Positions 36,476 through 44,609 of a stretch of 64,000 nt of DNA are shown here, piece by piece. The notes beneath the pieces are model-generated. The model worked only from the letters and a program-made list of their open reading frames with translations. It did not search any database and was not told the origin of the DNA. Source of the DNA: Galbibacter pacificus (lineage in GTDB: Bacteria; Bacteroidota; Bacteroidia; Flavobacteriales; Flavobacteriaceae); contig NZ_JAPMUA010000007.1 of NCBI RefSeq assembly GCF_029603155.1, forward strand, positions 186,001-250,000. Reading direction: 5' to 3'. How positions within the stretch are numbered: position 1 is the stretch's first letter; each line of letters starts with the position of its first letter. A program made the translations under genes and the position numbers.

Positions 36476-36540
36476 AAAATCCAGCATCACAAACATCAAA
36501 ATGCAAAACTTTAACTTTTTTCTTCCTTTAACTCTTTAAT
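36476..36540. repeat. 65-bp direct repeat, right copy, flanking the toxin-antitoxin pair
   Basis: Begins AAAATCCAGCATCACAAACA and ends CTCTTTAAT, in the same orientation as the copy at 35566-35629, with one substitution and one single-base insertion between them. Confidence 0.85.
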
Positions 36541-36637
36541 TAACTCATCCTTCATCATATAACTTTACAAACTTTTCAACTTTACAAACTTTCAACGCTA
36601 TAATTCAACATCTATTTAACTTCTAACTTTTAATACG

Positions 36638-36645
36638 TATCTTTG
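36638..36645 (+). promoter_or_regulatory. Possible -7 element of the Mrp/NifU transcript
   Basis: TATCTTTG matches TAnnTTTG, 43 bases before the Mrp start codon. No good -33 TTTG is visible at the required distance. Confidence 0.4.
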
Positions 36646-36688
36646 TAATTTAGAATGAGTTTAAAAAAGAATTGCACAAGAAGAATAC

Positions 36689-37816
36689 ATGAAAATAGAT
36701 AAAAAAGAAGTGTTACGGGCACTCGAAACGATTTCTGTGCCTGGGGAAGGAAAGAACATGATTGAAAGTGGGGCCGTTACCAATGTAATGACCTTTGGAG
36801 ATGAAGTAGTTGTAGATATTACCATTGGCAACCCAAGCCTTCAAGCCAAAAAGAAAACGGAGATTGAAATATTAAAGACCGTTCATGATAAAGTTTACCA
36901 AAAGGCAAAAGTTAAAGTGAACATTAAAGTTGAAGCACCAGAAAAACCTCAAATAAAAGGAAAAGCAATCCCGGGCATAAAAAATATTATTGCCGTTGCA
37001 TCGGGAAAAGGCGGTGTAGGTAAATCTACCGTTACCTCAAATTTGGCGGTAACCCTTGCCAAAATGGGTTTTAATGTAGGTTTGTTGGATGCAGATATAT
37101 ACGGTCCCTCGGCCCCGATTATGTTTGATGTGGAAAACGAAAAACCGTTGGCCATCAACGTAAATGGAAAGTCGAAAATGAAACCTATTGAAAGTTATGG
37201 TGTAAAAATACTTTCAATCGGTTTTTTTACCCAACCAAACCAAGCGGTAATCTGGAGAGGGCCCATGGCCTCCAAAGCACTCAATCAAATGATTTTTGAC
37301 GCTGCTTGGGGCGAACTGGACTTTTTGCTTTTAGACCTCCCACCAGGAACCGGAGATATTCACCTAAGTATTATGCAAGCGCTCCCAATTACCGGTGCCG
37401 TTGTGGTAAGCACTCCGCAAAATGTAGCCCTGGCCGATGCAAAAAAAGGAGTTGCCATGTTCCAACAGGAGAGCATTAACGTTCCCGTGTTGGGCATCGT
37501 GGAAAATATGGCGTATTTTACGCCCGAAGAATTACCAAACAACAAATATTATATCTTTGGTAAGGAAGGGGCCAAAAACCTGTCTAACGACCTGAAAGTG
37601 CCCTTTTTAGGCGAGATCCCATTGGTGCAGAGCATTCGGGAAGCAGGAGACGTTGGGCGTCCTGCAGCACTACAAGACAATACCCCACTTGAAGGTGCCT
37701 TTAAGGAGCTCACCAAAAACATAGTGCAAGAGGTAGTAAACCGCAACAAAAGCCTGCCTCCAACCGAAGCCATTAAAATAACAACAATGGCGGGTTGCGC
37801 AGCGGTAAAAAAATAA
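36689..37816 (+). CDS. mrp: Mrp/NBP35-type Fe-S cluster carrier ATPase
   Basis: A 375-residue P-loop ATPase that binds and delivers iron-sulfur clusters. The N-terminal domain (1-90) is MIP18/DUF59-like (VLRALETISVPGEGKNMIESG). The ATPase domain has deviant Walker A IIAVASGKGGVGKST (~104-117), GLLDADIYGPSAP and LLLDLPPGTGD. Although the C-terminal CxxC of some Mrp proteins is not evident, the rest of the fold is complete. It is followed after 13 bases by a NifU-domain protein, which makes an Fe-S assembly unit. Confidence 0.93.
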   Translation: MKIDKKEVLRALETISVPGEGKNMIESGAVTNVMTFGDEVVVDITIGNPSLQAKKKTEIEILKTVHDKVYQKAKVKVNIKVEAPEKPQIKGKAIPGIKNIIAVASGKGGVGKSTVTSNLAVTLAKMGFNVGLLDADIYGPSAPIMFDVENEKPLAINVNGKSKMKPIESYGVKILSIGFFTQPNQAVIWRGPMASKALNQMIFDAAWGELDFLLLDLPPGTGDIHLSIMQALPITGAVVVSTPQNVALADAKKGVAMFQQESINVPVLGIVENMAYFTPEELPNNKYYIFGKEGAKNLSNDLKVPFLGEIPLVQSIREAGDVGRPAALQDNTPLEGAFKELTKNIVQEVVNRNKSLPPTEAIKITTMAGCAAVKK

Positions 37817-37829
37817 TAATTATAAAAAA

Positions 37830-38069
37830 ATGACGTCGGAAGAAGTTAAATTAAACGTAGAGAAAGCGCTTGAAGAAATCAGGCCTTTTCTTGAAAGCGA
37901 CGGTGGCAACATAAGCCTTGTTTCCATCGATAACGACAAACTTGTAAAAGTAAAGCTTGAAGGAGCATGTGTTGGCTGTAGTGTTAACCAAATGACACTA
38001 AAAAGTGGTGTGGAAATGACCATTAAAAAGTATGCTCCGCAAATAGAACAGGTTATCAACATAGATTAA
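37830..38069 (+). CDS. NifU C-terminal-domain Fe-S scaffold protein
   Basis: A 79-residue protein that is almost entirely a NifU-type domain. It has the cluster-binding CVGC motif within VKLEGACVGCSVNQMTLKSGVE (Cys residues ~47 and ~50) and the leading IRPFLESDGGNISL. It binds a 4Fe-4S or 2Fe-2S cluster for transfer to target proteins. It is co-transcribed with Mrp (13-base gap), consistent with shared cluster handling. Confidence 0.92.
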   Translation: MTSEEVKLNVEKALEEIRPFLESDGGNISLVSIDNDKLVKVKLEGACVGCSVNQMTLKSGVEMTIKKYAPQIEQVINID

Positions 38070-38160
38070 TTAGGGTGCACTTAACAGGTTTTTACCACCC
38101 CAACACCCAACTTAAAAGACGTGGGGAAAATCTTGATAAATGCCCGTAAATAATAGTGGA

Positions 38161-38176
38161 CAAGATAATAATCTTG
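38161..38176. promoter_or_regulatory. Inverted repeat upstream of the FNR gene
   Basis: CAAGAT-AATA-ATCTTG forms 6-bp arms with a 4-base spacer, and flanking GG/CC bases extend it partly. There is no T-run after it, so an operator is more likely than a terminator. It lies 62 bases before the reductase start codon. Confidence 0.35.
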
Positions 38177-38237
38177 CCCAAAATAATATTTTATAAAAAA
38201 GAGAAAGGCAGTAAACTCTTTTAAAAATTATTTTTCA

Positions 38238-39290
38238 ATGATTAAAACAGATATTCTTATAATAGGTGCCGGACCAACAGGACTTTTTTCTGTTTTCGAA
38301 GCCGGATTGTTAAAATTAAAATGCCATCTTATTGATGCACTTCCACAACCCGGTGGACAATGTGCCGAAATATATCCCAAAAAGCCTATTTATGATATTC
38401 CAGCATATCCAGAAGTATTGGCAGGCGACCTCGTAGCTAACCTTATGAAGCAAATTGAACCCTTCGAGCCAGGATTTACTTTGGGCGAACGTGCCGAAAC
38501 CATTGAAAAACAAAATGACGGTTCTTTTATTGTTACCACCAACAGAGGTACCAAACACCATGCGCCCGTTGTTGCCATTGCAGGTGGCCTGGGGAGCTTT
38601 GAACCCAGAAAACCACAGCTGGATAATATAACCAATTTTGAAGACAATGGCATTGAATACATTATTCGAGACCCTGAGTTGTACAGAAACAAAAAAGTAG
38701 CCATTGCCGGCGGTGGCGACTCTGCTTTGGACTGGAGTATTTTTCTGGCCGATGTTGCCAATGAAGTTACACTCATCCATAGAAGAAATGAGTTTAGAGG
38801 GGCATTGGATTCGGTAGAAAAAGTAGAATCCCTAAAGAAAACAGGCAAAATAAACTTAATTACACCTGCCGAAGTAACTGCGCTCCAAGGCAACGGAAAA
38901 TTAGAAAGCATTACCATAAAACAAGAAGGTGAAGAATTCAATCTGGAACTGGATCACTTTATCCCCTTATTTGGGCTTTCGCCAAAATTAGGTCCTATTG
39001 CCAATTGGGGACTGGAAATTGAAAAAAATGCGATTAAAGTAGATAATACTTTGGACTACCAAACCAATATTCCCGGAATTTATGCTATTGGCGACGTAAA
39101 TACTTATCCCGGAAAGTTAAAATTAATCCTTTGCGGGTTCCATGAAGCTACCTTAATGTGCCAAAGTGCCTACAAACGTATTTTTCCTGATAAAAAATAT
39201 GTAATGAAGTACACAACCGTAAGTGGAGTTGACGGTTTTGACGGAAGCAGGAAAGAGGCAGAAAAAGCAGTTGTGAAATCTATTAAATAA
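38238..39290 (+). CDS. Ferredoxin-NADP+ reductase, thioredoxin-reductase type
   Basis: A 350-residue FAD/NADPH flavoprotein. The FAD-binding motif is at the N-terminus (IIGAGPTGLFSVFEAG), then PGGQCAEIYPKKPIYDIP; the second dinucleotide motif is VAIAGGGDSALDW; and the C-terminal FAD motif is GIYAIGDVNTYPGKLKLI. The redox CxxC of thioredoxin reductases is absent, as in the TrxR-like FNRs. It would pass electrons from NADPH to ferredoxin. The 2Fe-2S ferredoxin gene follows 185 bases later on the same strand. Confidence 0.92.
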   Translation: MIKTDILIIGAGPTGLFSVFEAGLLKLKCHLIDALPQPGGQCAEIYPKKPIYDIPAYPEVLAGDLVANLMKQIEPFEPGFTLGERAETIEKQNDGSFIVTTNRGTKHHAPVVAIAGGLGSFEPRKPQLDNITNFEDNGIEYIIRDPELYRNKKVAIAGGGDSALDWSIFLADVANEVTLIHRRNEFRGALDSVEKVESLKKTGKINLITPAEVTALQGNGKLESITIKQEGEEFNLELDHFIPLFGLSPKLGPIANWGLEIEKNAIKVDNTLDYQTNIPGIYAIGDVNTYPGKLKLILCGFHEATLMCQSAYKRIFPDKKYVMKYTTVSGVDGFDGSRKEAEKAVVKSIK

Positions 39291-39414
39291 GCCATTATTC
39301 CATAAATCAGGTATAGCATTCCAAATTTTAAACAGCCCTTATATACTGGTTACTAATTTTACATGCCGTTACCAAAAAATTTATTTCTCAAAAAGAAGTT
39401 TTAACAACAATTCC

Positions 39415-39429
39415 CTACTAAATTAGTAG
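39415..39429. promoter_or_regulatory. 7-1-7 inverted repeat in the ferredoxin promoter
   Basis: CTACTAA-A-TTAGTAG is a perfect inverted repeat with a one-base centre. It ends 19 bases before the -7 element at 39449, so it covers the expected -33 region and is well placed to act as an operator for the ferredoxin gene. Confidence 0.45.
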
Positions 39430-39448
39430 ACTGATAAAAACTTTTATT

Positions 39449-39456
39449 TATTTTTG
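39449..39456 (+). promoter_or_regulatory. -7 promoter element of the ferredoxin gene
   Basis: TATTTTTG matches the TAnnTTTG consensus of Bacteroidota promoters and lies 19 bases before the ferredoxin start codon. The -33 position is occupied by the inverted repeat at 39415-39429 rather than by TTTG. Confidence 0.5.
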
Positions 39457-39475
39457 TCGCTCAAAATTTTAACGA

Positions 39476-39805
39476 ATGTCTGATATAACCATTAAGATAA
39501 AAGATAGAGAAGGTAACGTACACGAAGTACAGGCCCCAACAGATATGGCCATGAACCTTATGGAAATTGTACGTTCGTACGAGCTGGCCCCCGAAGGTAC
39601 CATCGGTGTTTGCGGAGGCATGGCCATGTGTGCTTCTTGCCAATGTTATGTAACGTCAGACCATGTATTGCCCGAAATGAGCTATGACGAAGATTTAATG
39701 CTTGCGGAGGCATTTAATGTAAAAGATAATAGTCGCCTTGGTTGCCAGATACAAATGACCGAAGATCTTGACGGACTTGAAGTTGAATTGGCCCCCGAAA
39801 TATAA
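39476..39805 (+). CDS. 2Fe-2S ferredoxin (adrenodoxin type)
   Basis: A 109-residue electron carrier. The cluster ligands follow the adrenodoxin-type spacing: Cys46-x5-Cys52-x2-Cys55 (CGGMAMCASC) and Cys90 (LGCQI); an extra Cys57 is not needed. It probably accepts electrons from the FNR encoded just upstream and may feed Fe-S assembly or an oxygenase. It has its own promoter with an inverted repeat. The gene ends 2 bases before the convergent SGNH hydrolase. Confidence 0.93.
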   Translation: MSDITIKIKDREGNVHEVQAPTDMAMNLMEIVRSYELAPEGTIGVCGGMAMCASCQCYVTSDHVLPEMSYDEDLMLAEAFNVKDNSRLGCQIQMTEDLDGLEVELAPEI

Positions 39806-39807
39806 TT

Positions 39808-40512
39808 TTATTTGCTCAATATATTTTTCTTTTTCACCTCAAACAATATTTGAGAAACAAAACTGCTATAACATTCTTTAGAAGGGTGCAAACCATCTGA
39901 AGCGATTAAAGCAGGATTATTAAGCCCTTCCCTACTGATGTTGGTAATATTTACAAACGAAACCCCGTTGGCTTCAACTATTTTTTTTGCAAAAGCGTTG
40001 TATTGATCTATTTCGGTTGATATTTTTTTGGGATCTGGTTTTTTCTGTCCATAAGGGGTGTACGCATAATCGGGTATTGAAATTACAATTACACGGTTAG
40101 TATCGCCTCCCGCCAATTGAACGGCCTTGGTTAAAAGTGCCGGAAAATCTTCTTGGTACAACGAAAAATCCTTCCCTTGGTATTGATTGTTCACTCCAAT
40201 TAACAACGTAACCAAGTCTTGGTTGCCTTGTGGCAAGGAGTCTTTTATTCCTTTAATCAAATCTGAAGTAGTCCAACCGGTTTTAGCTATAATCTGTAAA
40301 GCAACCTTCTCCTTTTCTTCATTTGCTATTTTTTCTAACAACTGAATAGGAAAACTACAGCTTTCGCATACACTTTCGCCTATGGTATAACTGTCGCCCA
40401 AGGCCAAATATTTAAACGTTGGGGTAGCTGGAGTAGTTGTTTGTACAACTTTTTTTTGTGTTGTACATCCTACAAAAGTAATAACTGCTAAAAAAAGTAT
40501 AATTTTCTTCAT
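39808..40512 (-). CDS. SGNH/GDSL-family hydrolase lipoprotein
   Basis: A 234-residue secreted esterase/lipase-type hydrolase. I start it at MKKIILFLAVITFVGC (lipobox Cys16), two codons into a longer frame that would begin at 40521 and overlap the upstream gene. SGNH blocks are visible: LALGDSYTIGE (catalytic Ser in GDS), LLIGVNNQYQG (GxN), and the C-terminal SDGLHPSKECY (D..H). A Cys pair (ESVCESCSF) may form a disulfide. It follows the PQQ dehydrogenase gene with virtually no gap. Confidence 0.87.
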   Translation of the reverse strand: MKKIILFLAVITFVGCTTQKKVVQTTTPATPTFKYLALGDSYTIGESVCESCSFPIQLLEKIANEEKEKVALQIIAKTGWTTSDLIKGIKDSLPQGNQDLVTLLIGVNNQYQGKDFSLYQEDFPALLTKAVQLAGGDTNRVIVISIPDYAYTPYGQKKPDPKKISTEIDQYNAFAKKIVEANGVSFVNITNISREGLNNPALIASDGLHPSKECYSSFVSQILFEVKKKNILSK

Positions 40513-40513
40513 A

Positions 40514-42610
40514 TTATTCATTTTCTAATGCAAAGGCAATTATCTGGTTCCCTTTTGGGGTCCCTAATTTTTCGCCTCCACAAGCCAATACAATATATTG
40601 TTTTCCTTCAATTATATACGTTGAAGGTGTGGCAAAAGATGCCGCCGGAAGTTTTGTTTCCCAGAGCAAGTTACCATTATTTCTGTTAAAAGCTCTAAAA
40701 TATCCATCTTTAGTAGCCGCAATAAACAAAAGTCCGTTTTCGGTAATAATGGGACCCCCATAATTTTCGGTGCCCGTTCGTTTATTGCCTAAACTTTCTG
40801 TAACCCCCAATGGTACTTGCCAAAGGTACTTTCCCGAATTTAAATCAATGGCAGACAATGTTCCCCATGGAGGGGCAATTGCCGGTAACCCATTGCTGTC
40901 TAAAAACTTGTTATATCCCGTATGCTTATACGGGGGTTTATATTTTAAATTTACGTAATTATTCTCAACTTCTTTCTTTTGCCCTTTATAAATATATGCT
41001 AAAATTGCCTCCCTCTCGTCCTTGGATAGCTGTGGAAATCCGGGCATCATTCCTTTTCCCGAATTTATCAAATCGAGCACATTTTCTTCTGTTAGCCTAT
41101 CCGAAAGGCCTTTCAACGATGGATACCCGCTCTCCGGCAATCCGCCCATATCTTTTTGATGACACGTGGCACAATACATTTTGTAAAGACCAGAGCCATC
41201 AATACTAGTTCCGGAAGAAATTTCTTGTGTTTCTTCCATTTGTAATATCCAAGGCATTTCATTTGCATTCACATATAAAATTCCGTTTTTAGCATCGGCT
41301 CCCGCCCCGCCCCACTCGGCACCGCCATCATAACCGGGCAACAATAAAACGGGACTCAATCCCGGAGGGGCATATATTTCTTTGTTAAAAGTATTGAACC
41401 TCTTTTTTAAAGCTTCCTTATTTCCTGCAAACGGACTAATATCGGCTTCTGTTAAATCGCTGCTCTGCCGTGCAAATGGCTTGGGTAATTTGGGAATGGG
41501 CTGTGTTTTCCATGCTTCTTCTCCATTTAATGTTGAAGCGGGAACAGGTACTTCATCTATATCGAACAAAGGTTTTCCGGTAATTCTGTTGAAAACAAAC
41601 ACATAGCCTTGCTTGGTTACTTGGGCAACGGCTTTAACAACCTTTCCATTGCGTTTAACTTCTATTAAATTGGGCGGCGCCGGCAAATCGCGGTCCCAAA
41701 TATCATGGTGCGTAAATTGATAATGCCATAAAAGTTTTCCTGTGCTGGCATTGAGCGCCAATAAACAATTGGCATATAAATTTTGCCCCTCCCTGTTGCC
41801 GCCATAAAAATCGGGGGCCGCAGAACCTGTAGGTACGTAAATAATTTCCTGCTTTGTATCTACGGCCATTCCTGCCCAATTGTTTGCGCCGCCAATCATC
41901 TTGTTTGTATAAGCTTCTTTGTTTTGCCATGTATTGTATCCTTCTTCATTTGGATAAGGAATGGTATGGAATGTCCATTCCAGAGCACCTGTTTTTACAT
42001 TAAAAGCCCGAATATCGCCCGGGGCCGCATCCGCCCCTTCCGATAGGCGTACCGGCATAATAATTAAATCCTTAAAAACAGTCCCCGGTGTATTGGATAT
42101 TATAAATTTTTTCTGTGCAGATTTGGGTAGCCCAAGGTGCAAGTCTACCCTGCCATTTTTCCCGAATGTTGATATAGGCTTTCCCGAAATGGCATTTAAG
42201 GCATATAGATATGGGCCTACGGTATACAAAATACGCTTATCGTTTTTTTCTTCCCAATAGGCCACTCCGCGACTGGTACTATGCCATGCTTTTAACGTGT
42301 CGCCAAACTTCCAGACTTCTTCCCCGGTTACAGCATTCAAGGCAAAAGCCTGAACTTTTGCTGTAACGCCATAAACAAGGCCGTTTTCAATTATCGGGTT
42401 CATTTGCATCTGACCGCTGTCCCTCAATTTATGCGACCATACAATTTTTAGCCGGTTTACGTTTTGGGGCGTAATTTGAGATAGATCTGTATAATGATTT
42501 CTATCGGAACCTCCCAAATAATCGTTCCATTTGTATGTTGATGGTCCATTTTCTTCTTTGGCGCACGACAAGAACATTAACAACATAAACAAAAAGGAAA
42601 ACTTCTTCAT
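40514..42610 (-). CDS. PQQ-dependent dehydrogenase with internal cytochrome c domain
   Basis: A 698-residue lipoprotein (LLMFLSC, Cys16) of the quinoprotein dehydrogenase family. Propeller blades with tryptophan-docking motifs are spread through residues 30-450 and 560-698 (AFALNAVTGEEVWKFG, LLALNASTGKLLWHYQFTHHDIWDRDLPAPP, AIDLNSGKYLWQVPLG). Between them a c-type cytochrome domain is inserted at about 465-540 with the haem site MYCATCHQKDMGGLPESG and axial Met candidates (GMMPGFP). The enzyme would oxidise a sugar or alcohol in the periplasm or at the surface and pass electrons to its own haem. No PQQ synthesis genes lie in the window, so the cofactor may be taken up. Confidence 0.88.
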   Translation of the reverse strand: MKKFSFLFMLLMFLSCAKEENGPSTYKWNDYLGGSDRNHYTDLSQITPQNVNRLKIVWSHKLRDSGQMQMNPIIENGLVYGVTAKVQAFALNAVTGEEVWKFGDTLKAWHSTSRGVAYWEEKNDKRILYTVGPYLYALNAISGKPISTFGKNGRVDLHLGLPKSAQKKFIISNTPGTVFKDLIIMPVRLSEGADAAPGDIRAFNVKTGALEWTFHTIPYPNEEGYNTWQNKEAYTNKMIGGANNWAGMAVDTKQEIIYVPTGSAAPDFYGGNREGQNLYANCLLALNASTGKLLWHYQFTHHDIWDRDLPAPPNLIEVKRNGKVVKAVAQVTKQGYVFVFNRITGKPLFDIDEVPVPASTLNGEEAWKTQPIPKLPKPFARQSSDLTEADISPFAGNKEALKKRFNTFNKEIYAPPGLSPVLLLPGYDGGAEWGGAGADAKNGILYVNANEMPWILQMEETQEISSGTSIDGSGLYKMYCATCHQKDMGGLPESGYPSLKGLSDRLTEENVLDLINSGKGMMPGFPQLSKDEREAILAYIYKGQKKEVENNYVNLKYKPPYKHTGYNKFLDSNGLPAIAPPWGTLSAIDLNSGKYLWQVPLGVTESLGNKRTGTENYGGPIITENGLLFIAATKDGYFRAFNRNNGNLLWETKLPAASFATPSTYIIEGKQYIVLACGGEKLGTPKGNQIIAFALENE

Positions 42611-42612
42611 TT

Positions 42613-43509
42613 TTAGGTTGTTTTATAGTCTATTATTTTTTTTGGGCCTTCCAAAACGGCCCTTACAATTTGCAAAAAGCCATCGTCGGTAGTGTCTACA
42701 TACCATTTTATAAGTGCTATTTCCCCATTTTGAATTTCAATTCCCGTAATGCTTCTTGGGTGTACACAACTGCCATCGTTAAAATAGGCAATATCTTTTG
42801 GTTCTGGAAACCGTGGGCGGTGCGTATGCCCGGTAATGGTAAACTGATTCTTCCTGTCGGCTATCCATTTTTTTGTACGGCGTTCTATTTTTATAAGTTC
42901 GGTATTGTTTTTTGCGGGGCTGGTGGGATCGGAAATTCCAACAACCTGTAGCGACCTCCATAACACCCTTACCATAAAACGGTTCCACCTCCAAAAGGTA
43001 TGGTTACGCCAATCGGCCTGGTGCCCATGCGCCAAAAATATTTGTTGTTTTGTTTTTTTATGCTGAAGGATAATTGCCTCGTGGTATTCCAGTCCGGGCA
43101 TGAACGGCACTTTCTCGCCTAAATTTGGGTCCAACCAAGTATCGTAATGTTTTTTTATTGTTTTTTTATCTTGATAAACCATATCGTGATTACCATAAAG
43201 CAAGTACAGCCTATTGGCATCGTGAAAATGTTTTAGCAATAAAAAAACATTTTTATGCGATTCGAAAAGACTGTTAAAGTGAAGGTTTTCCCACAATTCG
43301 TTTCCATCGCCCAATTCGCAATAGGTAAAGCCTTCGTTGTAGTATTGTTTTAACGCATGAAAATAAGTATTTCTATTGTTTGCAAAATCATCGGCAAAAC
43401 TATTGTCACCCCGGTGGCAATCGCTAAAAAGTATATATTTTGAAGTATCGTCGAACTCGACAATCTTTGCGTTTTTAAAAGCCTTATCAAAACGTTGGTG
43501 TGTAGACAT
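42613..43509 (-). CDS. Metallophosphoesterase
   Basis: A 298-residue calcineurin-like phosphoesterase. Metal-binding motifs are SDCHRGD (~30), GDGNELWEN, LLYGNHDMVY and GHTHRPRF near residue 228, plus LAHGHQADW. All the ligands for a two-metal centre are present. There is no signal peptide, so it is cytoplasmic. It lies 2 bases upstream of the PQQ dehydrogenase (in transcription order), so it is probably the first gene of that operon. Substrate unknown. Confidence 0.88.
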   Translation of the reverse strand: MSTHQRFDKAFKNAKIVEFDDTSKYILFSDCHRGDNSFADDFANNRNTYFHALKQYYNEGFTYCELGDGNELWENLHFNSLFESHKNVFLLLKHFHDANRLYLLYGNHDMVYQDKKTIKKHYDTWLDPNLGEKVPFMPGLEYHEAIILQHKKTKQQIFLAHGHQADWRNHTFWRWNRFMVRVLWRSLQVVGISDPTSPAKNNTELIKIERRTKKWIADRKNQFTITGHTHRPRFPEPKDIAYFNDGSCVHPRSITGIEIQNGEIALIKWYVDTTDDGFLQIVRAVLEGPKKIIDYKTT

Positions 43510-43603
43510 GCCTTAAAAATAAATATTTAATTTCAATATTTACCATTTAATGGCGTGCCCCTCAAAAGGAAATAAACTTTCTACATAATAAAAAGCGTTA
43601 TCC

Positions 43604-44488
43604 CTATTTAATAGGTGCTACTTTTTGCAAGAGCGAAATTTCCTTTTCTATCCCTTCCCAAAGAACAATTCGTTTAAGCAACGCTGTTTTGGCAACCTGT
43701 GTTACCTCGTTCCATTTTTCTGAATCGTTTCCGCATAGTTCTTCGATCATTTTATGGGCAAGTGGGCCATGGGTATCGCCATCTACTTCTATATGTCGAT
43801 CGAAATAGTAAATTAATTTTTCAAGCATAAGTTCCGGGAAGTCCTTTTGCATGCTTTTTAAAATTGCCGTAAACATTTCTGGTATTAAATCTTCCCTGCC
43901 AAAAGTAAACGCGGCGGCTATTTTATGTGGCTTTCCTTCTGCGATGAGCTTGAAGGTGAAGGTTAAAAATTCTTTTATCGAAGCGTTAAGGTCGGCTTTG
44001 TCAATTGTCTGCAAAATTGTTTCCATACCGGCTATGGAGTTCACAAAACTTTCTATTTCATCTGTTGGGGCATCACAAGCCTCCATTGCCTCAAGGTACA
44101 TTTCGTAATGACTTTTATAATTACCCTGCTTGTCTACATCGGTTTCTTCACCCAATACAATTTCGTTAATAAGGTATCTTGTTTGTGGTGCTCCAACAGG
44201 TTTCCACGGCAGTGTTGTGCATGTTAATGAGTTTTGGAGCGCTTTTAGTAAGGACATAAAGTCCCAAACTGCAAATACATGGTGCTTAAGGAACAATTGT
44301 AATTCTTGTGGCGTTTGTATTTTACCATATAGTTCATGGGTTAGTAATGCACGGCGTTCTGCATTAATTGTATTCTTTACAGACTGTATCATGGAATTTT
44401 TCGGCAAAAATATTTTATTAATCTGTGAGAAACAAGTTTTACATGCTTTATCGTTTTGGTATTCAATAGCATGAAGCGTGGTTGCCAT
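43604..44488 (-). CDS. DUF3050 family protein (haem-oxygenase-like fold)
   Basis: A 294-residue protein (start at 44488, MATTLHAIEY). The open frame extends to 44611, but the extra 41 residues look non-coding, and a start at 44392 (MIQSVKNT) is also possible. The pattern LKHHVFAVWDFMSLLKALQNSL, INEIVLGEETDVD and YYFDRHIEVDGDTHGPLA matches what I recall of DUF3050. These are helical proteins with His/Glu clusters that may bind iron, as in haem-oxygenase-like diiron enzymes. Two Cys (CKTC) near the N-terminus may be extra. Physiological role unknown. Confidence 0.75.
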   Translation of the reverse strand: MATTLHAIEYQNDKACKTCFSQINKIFLPKNSMIQSVKNTINAERRALLTHELYGKIQTPQELQLFLKHHVFAVWDFMSLLKALQNSLTCTTLPWKPVGAPQTRYLINEIVLGEETDVDKQGNYKSHYEMYLEAMEACDAPTDEIESFVNSIAGMETILQTIDKADLNASIKEFLTFTFKLIAEGKPHKIAAAFTFGREDLIPEMFTAILKSMQKDFPELMLEKLIYYFDRHIEVDGDTHGPLAHKMIEELCGNDSEKWNEVTQVAKTALLKRIVLWEGIEKEISLLQKVAPIK

Positions 44489-44609
44489 GATACTATAATT
44501 TTTTTCAAAATAATTAGTATTATAGTTTATTTTTGTAACTTCATATTCTAATATCAAGAAAGCATAGCATTTCCCTTTTATTTCCCCCCAAGTAATTTTA
44601 ATAAAAAAC
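44489..44609. promoter_or_regulatory. Divergent promoter region between the DUF3050 gene and a pseudogene
   Basis: A 121-base AT-rich region. A -7-like TATTTTTG (44528-44535) on the plus strand could drive the decayed kinase gene that starts near 44610. No matching -33 element is seen. Confidence 0.35.

Larger units (their letters stand above)
36322..36688. other. 367-bp divergent intergenic region
   Basis: It separates the antitoxin gene (minus) from the Mrp gene (plus). It holds a -7-like TAAATTTG for the antitoxin (36335-36342, minus), the right copy of the 65-bp repeat (36476-36540), two tandem copies of AACTTTACAAACTTTTC / AACTTTACAAACTTTC (36561-36577 and 36578-36593), and a -7-like TATCTTTG (36638-36645) for the Mrp gene. 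I find no protein-coding gene in it. Confidence 0.7.

Noticed and set aside
38316..38941. Two long minus-strand open frames (154 and 183 codons) inside the FNR gene
   Set aside because: They lie wholly antisense to a well-supported flavoprotein gene; their translations lack motifs and reflect the shadow of the sense codons.
40810..41208. 132-codon plus-strand open frame within the PQQ dehydrogenase gene
   Set aside because: It is antisense to the cytochrome and propeller codons and has no signal or motif.
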